From positions 9,822,884 through 9,886,883 of the forward strand of contig NC_051087.1 of assembly GCF_901709675.1 (NCBI RefSeq): a stretch of DNA of 64,000 nt, given 5' to 3'. The notes under the pieces are model-generated. The model worked only from the letters and a program-made list of their open reading frames with translations, ran no database searches and was not told the origin of the DNA. Below are positions 1 to 10,480 of this stretch, one piece after another; within the stretch, counting starts at the first letter, position 1, and every line of letters starts with the position of its first letter. The position numbers and the translations under genes were made by a program. This stretch comes from Syngnathus acus. Taxonomy: Eukaryota > Chordata > Actinopteri > Syngnathiformes > Syngnathidae.

Positions 1-1860
1 TGCCCCAAATATTATAAATACGTGACATGGGAGAAGTTGACCTCTAACTCTAATGCAAAGCTATTCTGTAGGAAAACTATGAGCTGTAGCTTTGGAATAT
101 CATCAATTTAGCTCAATTAACTAGTGCTTAGCCAACAAGAATTCTGTACACATGAGTATAAGGATACAATTTAAACTATAAATCCTACTCTAGCAAGCTA
201 GTTTGTATAACCTATACAGTAAATTAGCTTTAAAGCACAACATTAAAAGAACTTAATATTCTATCTCTACTTTAAACAACACTCAAGTACTTTTTAATGT
301 TGTTCTTTTTTCCTGAAGACCTCCTGCCTTGACTTGGAAGTGCATCTGACCCCATCAGTGCAGTCCTCTGACCTCCAGTGCACTTTGCCACAACACTTAC
401 ACTCCACGTGTCATGCTAGCTCCACTCTCTTCGATTGTATATGCAATCAATAGACAACAAGCATGCAAGCAATATAAATGGTGAAATCATTCTATTTATT
501 TTATAAAAAGGAAACATCTTAATGCATTTTAAAGCTATCAAGCACACATAGTATATAATTTGTTGTTGATGCAAATGCATCTAAACACTATTGAAGTGAC
601 AGGGAATATTTCTGATTATTTTAACAAATTATAACACAACTTTTATAAAGATGTCGAAGTAAACAAAGCGACAATAACACTCACCAAGGAGTAAAAAAAA
701 AAGTGCCAAATGTGTGCATGTGTGAGGGTGTGTATAAAGTGGAAAAAAGGAGGTCGGCTATGTCCGGCAGGCTGTCTCCAGTTTAAGAGCTTCACTGCTC
801 ACTACCCACAGTGCTTTGAGACTATTCACTCAGACAGCAAGAGGGCATATATATATATTTTTTTTTAATAGGAAAACATTACCTCTAAAATATAATATTC
901 AAGCAACTTAAAATATGCATCGCAAGAATTTACTATACCAGGCATGAATGACTATACTCTTCTAATTGCTGGGTAAAATATTACCAAAATGCAATAATGC
1001 TTAATATTATACAAGCACATATTTTCATTATTTAGTCATTACATCCTTTTAATCCGAGTTTGTTTTTGTAAAGTGTACTCAGAGCCCTGACTTTATATGT
1101 ACTGTATGACTCAATGAAAGTTAAAAAAAAAAAAAAAAGTGCATAAGGGAGGGGGAGCTCAGTCAGAACCATTTGATGAGTGTGTGTTTGTGTTGGAAAT
1201 AGTACGATCACGTTTGTATTTCTACACGGGTCTGCGCCTCTGTAAAGATGAAGTCTGGCTTCTCAGAGGCAAGGAAGTGCTGTTCCTAATGGTTGCAGAG
1301 TGTATCCAAGAGTGACCAATTGAGTGTGTGTGGGTGCGTGTGTGTGTGTGAGTGTGGACATTATGCCCGTGTAAAAGTTTCTGGCAGCCTCTTTCTGCAT
1401 GACTAGAGGGGGGGGCCCTCCTCTCTCTCAGCTCGGCCGTTTCTTTAACCTCTGTTGACCTCTTCTAGTCATCTGACAAAGGTCGTCACCCAAGACTAAT
1501 GGAAAGACTGTCCCCTCAACATATGTTTGAGAGACAATAATATTCTCACCACAATCTTACAATGGTCTACACAAAGCAAGCAAAGCCTAACCTTTTCCAT
1601 ACACTTCACAACAATGGCAAGTCTTGTTGCAACACACTGTACAAACATGGTGGACATGCTGCAGTGAAAACATTTGGTTTAACCTCTGACGTCAAACACA
1701 GTCTCTTTCGGCATGCTACTTGAACCTCATAATTAGAATCCAATTTTCTCAATAGAACTAAGGGAAAATAAAATAAAAGGTTCCAGGGTACATTGGGATG
1801 TTTGTCACCCACCAAAGTCAAACACCATATGTTCAGTTACATGGTTGACTTCCAAGTTGT
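1..1860. other. Gene-free stretch, left edge
   Basis: I see no exon, RNA gene or recognisable transposon here. The sequence is AT-rich with short homopolymers (A-runs near 695 and 1124-1138) and a GT-rich patch near 1321-1352. Short open frames on either strand lack family motifs and plausible splice context. Confidence 0.6.
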
Positions 1861-1868
1861 TGTAGGAC

Positions 1869-1990
1869 AGTGTTTCCCAACCTTTCGTGAGCCAAACTAC
1901 ACATTGTACATGACATGTCACTATACATCGCTGACATAGAGAGACGGATATATAAAGCAAACAACTCATATTTGATTAATCAATTGGCTA
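1869..1990. mobile_element. Possible hAT-type element terminal fragment
   Basis: The start CAGTGTTTCCCAACCTTT resembles the terminal sequence of common vertebrate hAT-like repeats. I could not find a matching opposite end or a target duplication, so this is at best a truncated copy. It is a recall-based match only. Confidence 0.3.
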
Positions 1991-2081
1991 GGTATTTTTA
2001 AAACAGACCCGCAGGTTACTCATGTGGTCCTTTGAGGCTACTTGGTGCCCAGCCACCAAGTCAATGATCCACGTTCTACGG

Positions 2082-2431
2082 CAGGGGTGTCAAACTCTTT
2101 TTTTTGGCGGGCCGCATTGTAGTCATAGCTTCTTTCGGAGGGCCATTATGACTGTCAACCCAAATAAATGTATGAGCACCACATATTATATACAGTAAAA
2201 GCTACAAAACAAACTGACAAATAACTAATTCCCAAATCAGACGAGTAAAAACTGGTCAAATATTTAAAAAATATATATTTAAATATTTTAAAAAATATAT
2301 ATTAAAAGTGAAGACAATTTGCAATTCTAGTAAAGACACACGAATTTGATGCACAATTTGTCTTCGCGGGCCACATAAAATGATGTGGCGGGCCGTATCT
2401 GGCCCCCCGGGCCTTGAGTTTGACACCTGTG
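2082..2431. mobile_element. Complete non-autonomous hAT-like MITE with 8-bp target duplication
   Basis: The element is 350 bp long. It starts CAGGGGTGTCAAACTC and ends with the near-perfect inverted complement GAGTTTGACACCTGTG. It is flanked by a perfect 8-bp direct repeat, TTCTACGG, at 2074-2081 and 2432-2439. Eight-base target duplications and CAG...CTG-type termini are characteristic of the hAT superfamily. There is no coding capacity; the interior is AT-rich, with GGCCCG-rich subterminal arms. Related sequence lies at 49,291-49,400 and 63,060-63,250, the latter in the opposite orientation. Confidence 0.88.
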
Positions 2432-3508
2432 TTCTACGGTAATGTTGATTTGTCTCCACATTGAAAAAAAAAACATTTTGGTTTGATTGAATTCAGACAT
2501 GTACATCGGTTTTGTATTACTGATGATGTATGAGGAAAAGAATAGAAAATTACGTCCGTTGACCACATTTTAAACGTGCAACTGAAAGCTAAGTACTTAA
2601 TTCTTCTGTGTAATTGAGACAATAATCAGTTACCGCTGGCTGGAAAAATGCACAAAGCAATCCTCTCAAAAAACAGTAAACTAGTTGCCCGCTAAACTCA
2701 ATTTTTTTATGTGTAGGGTGAAGTTTAGTCAACCCCTTACCTGCTTCACTCTCAGTTCTTGACTCACAAATCGATCAGCAACTGTGTTAGATTTGTGATT
2801 GACATCCAGCAGAATTAACTGGATAAAATAGCTATGAATGAACTAAACATGACATCAAAATTAGCGGAATGTGTTGCAAAATGAGTGTAACAAAAAACAA
2901 TTTAAATCGGAAAATCAGTTTTAATTTAATAAGAAGCGAGTGCATCAAATTGCACCAAATCACATGAATTGAACCAAATCATTCTGATTTAATCTCTGGA
3001 GCTCCCACATTGAAGTCTCGATCGGTAAAGAGAGCAATATTGTAAAGTTAAAACAAGGACATGAGTTAAATATTCAGCTGGCTATCATTACACAGTTCCT
3101 CTTTGCCTGGTAGTCATTCATACTAACCAATAAGTCACTGATCAAACAAATTTGTCTGTTTTGTTGAAAACGTCAAAGCAAAACAAAATTCCATTATACA
3201 TGCTTTGGATGCGCTCACAAGAATCCGGCTAAATGCATGAAAGGAATTTGACTTGTGGAAGCAGCTTTTTCTATAAAAATGTGATAAAGAATTGAATTGT
3301 ATGACTTCAGGAGCATTTATATTTGCAGGTTTTACCGTACTATCTGGGCTAGACAATGTTATTCTCAAAAATGTACATCAGGTGGATTGTCTTCTAATTA
3401 TAGTGCACAGGATATATCCTGCAAACGAAAAAGAAACATATCTGAAATAAGTGATTTGGTCTATGTGCTCTTTATCAGACATGCTATGGATTCTCTGGTG
3501 TGACCCAA

Positions 3509-3524
3509 TACACCAGAGGGCAAC
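3509..3524 (+). promoter_or_regulatory. CTCF-like motif
   Basis: TACACCAGAGGGCAAC differs at one core position from the CCASYAGRKGGCR consensus. Sequence match only. Confidence 0.3.
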
Positions 3525-3669
3525 CCGAGAACGAAACGACATGACACAGCATATAGTAAAGTAAACAACAAGGCTATTAGTTAGAGGCGGAAACCTGACA
3601 CAGGAGCTCTGCGTATGTGTCACACTTAAAGACTGTTTGATGGCCTATTGATCTGCTGATTTAGGAGAA

Positions 3670-3670
3670 C

Positions 3671-3701
<31 letters not shown>

Positions 3702-3703
3702 AC
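3670..3703. repeat. Poly-C run followed by (CA)n microsatellite
   Basis: About 18 consecutive C residues run directly into eight or so CA dinucleotides. Length is likely to be polymorphic or misassembled. Confidence 0.9.
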
Positions 3704-4144
3704 ATGCCCCCGTCCCCCTTCTCCATAATGCAAATTGCTTGAGGAAATTGAAAGATAGCAGACGGAATGGATTTGGATGAAAGCAAAGTGATACAGAGGG
3801 GGATTTGGACCATGGCCAAATGCTAATTGCTGAGCAAGCTAAGTGAGAAAAGAAAAATAAATAAATATAAATGCTTTTAGAACTGAATGCAGTTGTTGAA
3901 TTATAATAAATATGATAGATCATGGATGTAATTAACAAAGTGTGGGTTACGCAAATGTTTGGCAGACATAAGGCAAAGTGAAACATCCAATTTCACAGTA
4001 AACCATCCCAAGTGTAAATTCACACTTCAGTGAAGTCACAGGATCGACAGGGTCCATCTTCTGGGAACAAAGTGCATGTCATGACAACCACTGTGCTCCT
4101 GCACCCCTATGCACCTGCCCGGTGACCCCTTCTATTAAAGTTTT

Positions 4145-4171
4145 AATAATAATAATAATAATAATAATAAA
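4145..4171. repeat. (TAA)n trinucleotide microsatellite
   Basis: Nine tandem TAA/AAT units. Confidence 0.9.
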
Positions 4172-4934
4172 ATATAGGTAGTATAAACTAAAATTGAATT
4201 CAAGTTTTGTTTCCCAAATTAAAATGATGTTTTTCTATTTCATTTCAGTGACACATGGCGCATGCGCACGCATACACACACCAAAGCCGTGTATCAATTA
4301 AACAGCATCGTGTTCAATGCCCTCCCTCATGTCCTGTCCCCTCAGACACCCTTGTCAGGATAATGTGCCATTAATCTACCACTGAAAACACATTATTGGC
4401 CAATCAATAGGTGATAGCGGGGGGAAAGGGAACAGAGGAAAGAGGAGAAGCAAGGAGATGGACAGGAGGCAGGGGAGGAATGCTCTAAGTCTGGGGGGAG
4501 GCGTTTGAGCTCCACTATACGGACATGGAATACTCTGTGCGGTTTCATACTAAATGTCAATACAGGTCCATTAACAACAGATAGAGTTGTCAAAGTGCCC
4601 AAACTCTTACAAGGATTGGAGACAGGTGGGGCAAAGTGCATTAAAACCACTAGACAAATCATGTTTTTGTAATAACCAATAAACTAGTACAAATGATATT
4701 CCATCAGATGAATAGACCAAGAATGGCACATCAAATTCAACCAACATTTCATAAAGACAAAGGAGACAACAAAAACCTTAAAATTAAGTAACAAAATTTA
4801 AGTGATGGTACGCATCAGATCTTAACCAGAAAACAAAAGGGACGTAGTGTTTGTTACTGACTGAGGAAAGAAAAGTCAGAAATAATCACTTGAATCATGT
4901 AAGACTGATGAGACAACATGCGACAAAAAGCAGA

Positions 4935-5475
4935 TGGACAAGCCGCAAGCTTAGACTTAGAGTTCAACATCACCAAGGCCAAAGAGAGCAAGACGGTGGA
5001 AGTCCAAAGTCGTGAAGGCGTTCTTCAATGTGAGGGATATCCACTGTGAGTGTTTCTCAAGGCCAGATAATCAACCAACAAATCAATAAAGAGGTCCTGT
5101 TTGTTGCTTCATTCTTTGTGCAAGAAGAGGTGAGTGTTGTGGCAGGAGCATCTGACAGTTCCTGGCTAAGAAGAACATTGCTATGGTGGACCAACCTCCT
5201 TACGCACTCAACTTGTCTCCTTGTTATTTTCTTTTTTTTTACTCTTTCCCAAGCTCAAGGGATTCACCACTGGGACCCATTTTGAACGTTATCAAGATGA
5301 CCAAGAAAACGAGTCCTTCCTTCATCACAAGAAGGCAGACAAGGTTGGGAAACAGCGTTAGGCTCCAAGGGCATTACATCGAAGGAGAACACCTGCAGTT
5401 TGTATTTTGGACTTCAAACATAGCATTTGCCAGGTCAGTCCTGGAACTTTTAAATATAATTTGGAAGCATGTGAA
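4935..5475 (+). mobile_element. Decayed mariner-family transposase remnant
   Basis: Translating the plus strand in shifting frames gives blocks resembling the C-terminal half of a mariner transposase. A block at about 5046-5100 reads SVSQGQIINQQINKEVL, matching the region between the first two catalytic aspartates. One at about 5183-5235 reads MVDQPPYALNLSPCYFLF, corresponding to the PPYSPDLAPCDFFLF motif that carries the third catalytic acid; the acidic residue is replaced by Y here. Near 5378, HYIEGEH matches the G-x-YFEG motif near the C-terminus. Stops and frameshifts interrupt it, so it is inactive. I did not find its terminal repeats. Confidence 0.7.
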
Positions 5476-5752
5476 GGGAACCTTCATTTTTGTCCCTAAT
5501 TTAAAATTGTGTAATTCTATTGAACTGTTAAAACAAAGCAATGCCTGAGTTTTATCTCGCAATATTGATTGCATTTATTTTCTTTGAATGACTTTTGTCT
5601 GTTTCAAGTTATTTTAGTGACTGTTTTGAGTTTTCCTCTTTAAAGGAGGGGTCGTATTAATATACCCTACATCTGTTCAGTACTTCTGAAGAGATCGAAG
5701 TGTTTTACAGGAATGCCATGCAGCTGGAAATGTTTTTGAAGCATGATTTCAT

Positions 5753-5850
5753 TTGAGGGCAGCACAGTGGTTGACTGGTGAGCACGTCTGCCTCACAGTG
5801 CAGAAGCCGTGGGTCCGATCCTTGTGAAGATAAAGCGCTTCGGATAAAGG
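5753..5850 (+). mobile_element. Fragment of an abundant fish repeat with tRNA-like A/B boxes
   Basis: The block begins GGGCAGCACAGTGG, continues with a GAGCACGTCTGCCTCACAG segment, and has a B-box-like GGGTCCGATCC. This matches the consensus start of a very common teleost interspersed repeat (GGCGGCACGGTGG...). A corresponding 3'-end fragment (GAGGATAAGCGGCATAGAAAATG) is seen separately at about 23,147-23,169. Family name not assigned. Confidence 0.55.
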
Positions 5851-7700
5851 ATGAACTTATTTTGATGCATGAATAATTGTAAAACATTTAGGCTTGTGGT
5901 GGCCGATAGACTTTTACATCACTAAAAGGAACAATGGAGATAAATGAAACAACATATACATTTGGAAATGTTTTTATCATATTTATATATATATTTTTTT
6001 TAATTGATATTTTATTGATATTTTATTTTTTGTTTTCACAACAAGTAATATGATAAGACCTTGTGTAGTGGTTAGATGCCCTCAACTGACCAGCACTCGG
6101 GTTGCCAGCTCAGCACACAGCGCTACTGCAGGACCAATGACAGAGTCAGGGGAACATAAAACAATGCATGAATACAAAAATAAAATAAAAAATCAAGAGC
6201 GTTCCTATTGGTCCACTAGCAGTGTCTTGATTTCCAAAATGTTAGGCCGATCAATAAAAGTGACATCAAACAAAGCACTAAAAGCTAGCTCAGGTACAAA
6301 ATGCTCACACATGCACACCAAAATGGCAACTTACAACTTACAGTACCACAATTCACACCTCGTTAGCCATGTACTACGGGATTCAGTCAGCCAAAGATAA
6401 GGAGGGCAAACCAAGCAATGTGCATGCATCTGAGCTGACCTGCATGCCTCTTTAGTGAGATGACAAACCGGAACACCCAATGACTCTTCAGGGAAAACAA
6501 GCTGCACTGAAAGCTAGAGCCCAAACAGTGTGATGACACTGCTACATGCTGCACAGGTGACCCATGAAAGAAGTTCCAGAAAACCAATTTCCAGAGTACC
6601 AAAAACAATTGCCTTAACAATGAGCACAGTTGGTCACTAACATTAACCAAGTGCATATTACAGTAACTATAATAACTCCCCCAGGAAGTGCTGCAGTATG
6701 CTTGAGCAAGAAAATGAGCCTCTAATTGCTCCTGATGAGCTCCACAGGGCTCTGTTAGATGGACAACAGAAGGATCAAGCCAGCAGTGTTTTGCCAGATA
6801 GGTCTTGTGAAACCCAGGAGACCACAAACTGATGTTACAGCTCATGGTATTATTGGTTAACTAGTAGGTTGGAAGGGAATGTATTTAGCCCAAAATTGGG
6901 GGATTAGTGTACGTTGGGCATCCGTTTTTTTATTTATTTATTGTATTTATGTTTTCTCATTACAGTTTAACAAAGCTTCTACTTTTCTGGATTTTGGATT
7001 AAGTTTGGTATGTTTTTTCATCCAGAGGTCAGAGCTAAGATAATTTACGCAAATACCATAATTGCTGTGACGTATCCTTAATGTGTAAGGTCACAAAATG
7101 GTGCACGAGAGAGATAGTAGTTTGTTTAATTCAGCATTAAACTTAGTTTAAAATAACTAGAAACACACAGTCAGTCATTAAAATCCCTATGGCAGAGGAA
7201 GCATTTATCTCAAAAGAGGTCATGTCTGCTCTCCACTGTCTGTTTGCTCAGGTTTGCTTCGCCTCAGAAATGCGCATCGAAAGCCAACGGCAGTGCAAAA
7301 TGTCTCAGGATCATGCAGTCTCAGTATTACAGTATGACATAAATTCAACCCTGATTCGCTTCTATGAACAGATAGGATAATGCACTCTTAGGGAAATATG
7401 ATAAGGGAACTTCACAAGCTGTTATTGAAATTATTGATATGGATGACCCCCACCCAAACCAATACGGGGCCCAAAAAAACCTGAAAAAAAAATCTATTTG
7501 TGCATTTATATAGGCAAATATTGTTACATGTATATATTCTATAAGAGTGAGGCCCAGTAACCTGGAATGAAACCTGGACACCGGATGAGTAACTGAGAAG
7601 CCAGGATTTCGATAAGCTGGTCCACATGAATCTCAGCAAACATTGTTATAAAATGATCCATAGGGGCAATGAAAACTGCCACAACTGAGATTTTGTGTGG
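5850..7700. other. Gene-free stretch
   Basis: No recognisable coding exon. A 152-codon open frame on the minus strand at 6387-6845 has no motif I recognise and lacks splice or context support. The rest is AT-rich unassigned sequence. Confidence 0.5.
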
Positions 7701-7760
7701 TACAGTGTTGCCTCGCTACTTTGCGATTCAGTTATTGTGGATTCACTTTATCACATGTTT
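7701..7760 (+). mobile_element. Terminal fragment of the pogo-like MITE family seen at 52,193
   Basis: The segment TACAGTGTTGCCTCGCTACTTTGCG closely resembles the inverted terminal repeat of the intact element at 52,193-52,528. No matching right end was found, so this is a truncated copy. Confidence 0.55.
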
Positions 7761-7799
7761 TCACTGGTTACCATGACACCCTGCAGTTTTACGTCACAT

Positions 7800-9120
7800 A
7801 GTTTGTTTTTTTTTTTGAAGGGAAATTGGTTTTACAAATATTTATACCGTGAAATATATATAGTACATAAAGTAAAACTCTTTTTGTGGAAATGCACTTG
7901 GTGGGTCTCTATCTTGAAACGTACCACCCACAAAAAGGGAGTGTATACACCTTGACTCAGACCTCACCTGTGAAGTCAGCCAAGCAAGGACTGCAGCCAA
8001 ATGAAATCAAGTGCAACAACCTTTCATGGAAAAGTATTCATTCAATAAGACATGATCCGTTTTGAGGTAAACTTGTGCAAAAGCGTAACAGAATTCATAA
8101 TTAAGTGTTAGTTTAGTTCGCTCTCTCACTCCGCAAGGTCTGTGTGTTTTTCCCACACACTTCCTCATACACAACAAACACACCTCTTAGCCCTGAAGTG
8201 AGTGGATCTCTCGAGAATTGTGCTCCCCTCTGGCCAGTTCTGGGGATGCTCTAAGTGCTCTGTAATAGTCAGCAATCAGCGCTGATGGATAGAAACCAAC
8301 GTCCAGCCCTCAGGAAAGAAATATAAATAAGTAAGATGAATAAATAAAAGCCTCATGTCCTCACAACCGCATATTGCATTGGGCATGTGTTTTATAATGA
8401 ATATAGATTGAGAGGTTGAAATATTTATAGTTCAGGGGCCGTGTGTGTGCATGTGTGTGTGCATTTGTGTGGTAGTGGGGTGTGAACAGACATCCTAAGT
8501 GGACAGGAATGAATAAAGAAAATTCTTCCTGTGGAAGCTTCCAAGCAATATTTGTTTGTGATCGACGCTTGGGACATGCTGTGTGGGACATGTACACACA
8601 CACCTTTGGAATTCCGATCGTTTAAAAACCCAGAGTGATGATAATCTTTCTGGTTTCATTTGAAGCTTGCTATTCACCTCCAATGATGCCATAAATAATA
8701 TAAGTTGTCCACTGGTCCATTGAAAGGTGTCTGAGGAAACGTGGCTGGTCATGAACAGCCTGGGGCCCAGGTGAGGAGTAACTGCAGGAGACTGAAGAGA
8801 GACGAGACATTGTCCGCGACATGAACAAACATGAGCAGAATCACCAAGTGTTTAAGAGAAACAAAACAAAAAATAGTAGTGGAAGTGGACTTGAAATGAA
8901 TGGTAGAGTTATAGAACAGGATTCACCAACCATTTTACATTGTACATGGGATCAACTTCGGGAAAATAGATTGAAAATTGTATTATCTTTTTTTCTCTGT
9001 AATCCAATTTACTGGAGCAAATTCATAGTTGTGAAAAATGTTTTTATTGGCAACAAAAATATATGTAACCGGTTCTTTGGAATGCCCACTGCAATTGCAG
9101 ATGTGCCCACCTCTTTCATT
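7800..9120. other. Gene-free stretch
   Basis: No coding exon is supported. Contains an (ATAT) patch near 7855-7862 and TG-rich tracts near 8441-8470. Otherwise unassigned. Confidence 0.5.
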
Positions 9121-9121
9121 G

Positions 9122-10085
9122 CTTATAAAAAGTCTACACACCCCTGTTCAAATGCCAGTTTTTGTTGATCTATAAACACGAGACCACCGCAAATCATTTC
9201 CCACAACCCAGAATTGAAAAGAAAATGATATCGTTTTCCTAAGGCAAGTAAAAATCATCAACCGGCTTAATGTGATTGCACAAAGGTGCTCATATGTGGC
9301 TGTGTCCAGAATGAACTGACCACATTACAATTAATGTTAACTAATAGTCATCACACACCTGCCAGCATTTAAAGTGCCATTGATTAACCCCCAAAAAAGT
9401 TCAAATGTTCTGGTATGGCTTTCCTGACATTTTGGTAGTCACATCTTACAGCACAAGCAATGGTCTGTAAAGACCTTCCACACCATCTAAGAGATCTAAT
9501 TGTTTAAAGGTGCCAGTCAGGAGAATGGTAGAAAATAATTTCCAAGGAATTAAATATAATAAAGAAAGTGAAGAAATCGTACAATATGGCTCTAAAATGA
9601 CAAGAACTGTCTATATTTGATGAAAAGGCAAGAAGAAATCTGGTCAGTGAGGCTACCAAGAGACCAACAGCAACGCTGAAGGCGTTTCAGGAATTTCTGG
9701 CGAGTACAGCCTGTTTAGTAAAAGCGACAACAACCTCACATGTTCTTCATAATGTATGTACAGGCTATGGGATAAGGTGGCAAGATGAAAGATTTATCTT
9801 ATAAAGATAAACCATCCAGGTCTGGCTGCATTTAGCAAAATGTTTGAGAGCTTCCAAGATGTGAATGGTCTAATGAAACCCAGGTTCAACTTTTCAGACC
9901 ATAAATCCATTTTTGTTTTTAAACACTTCAGTTCATCACCAAAAGAACGTCATACAATAGCAGCAGAAGCAGCAGCATCTGTTGGGGCTATTTTCTTAAG
10001 TTAGAACTGGAGCAGCAGTCAAGGTAGGGAAATTCTGAACACTTCCCAAAAACAGTGTCAACACAAAACCTTGTGACTTCTAATA
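9122..10085 (+). mobile_element. Decayed Tc1-like transposon
   Basis: The left end, AAAAAGTCTACACACCCCTG, is the typical start of a widespread fish Tc1-like family. Internal blocks keep transposase order on the plus strand: the segment at about 9640-9700 (GTCAGTGAGGCTACCAAGAG), the degenerate equivalent of the WSDETK-ELF catalytic block at 9868-9900, and the block upstream of the final catalytic residue at about 9935-10,050. Stops and frameshifts are abundant, so it cannot encode transposase. A related 5' fragment lies at 21,424-21,465. Confidence 0.75.
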
Positions 10086-10189
10086 GAAAGCCAAAAAAAA
10101 GTAACCAATGATGTTTAAACTCAAATCGGTAAACGAGTTAAATTAATCCAAACGTCCCTTTGGCAGCTATCGTAGAGCACCGTATAAAG

Positions 10190-10480
10190 CCGGGAACCTT
10201 CACAACCTCCCAAAGCAACCTGAAGTGCCATTTTCCTCACTCTGCAGAGCGCCTATTACATGAACAGACTAGAGAAGTACATGAGAGCTAAGTTGACGTT
10301 AACAACTTTTTGCCCTGAAGCGCTGAGATTGTGTTTCAATAATGATACACATCATTCATGAAAGCTACTTTGCGCTCGTGGCAATGACAAAAGAGCACAT
10401 CATATGAGATCTCTCTTTTTCAAGGCTGTAAAACTCCCGGCACTTTCTCTACTTAAGAGGCATAAAGCTAGCTTGTTGTC
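10190..10480. promoter_or_regulatory. Candidate conserved non-coding element A
   Basis: Unique-looking, compositionally balanced block without open frames or repeat signatures, containing ordered AT-rich homeodomain-type cores (for example TCAATAATGATACACATCATT) and CATATGAGATC. It resembles developmental enhancers by texture only. No comparison was possible. Confidence 0.25.

Larger units (their letters stand above)
2440..4930. other. Gene-free stretch with microsatellites
   Basis: No exon is supported. It holds a C-run followed by (CA)n at 3670-3703, a (TAA)n array at 4145-4171, and a CTCF-like motif at 3509-3524. The remainder is unassigned unique-looking sequence. Confidence 0.55.

Noticed and set aside
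3645-3986. 113-codon minus-strand open frame with poly-Gly
   Set aside because: The poly-Gly and Cys-Val repeats come from the poly-C and (CA)n microsatellite.
6387-6845. 152-codon minus-strand open frame in the desert
   Set aside because: The reading has no conserved motif and no neighbouring exons; length alone is not decisive in non-coding DNA.
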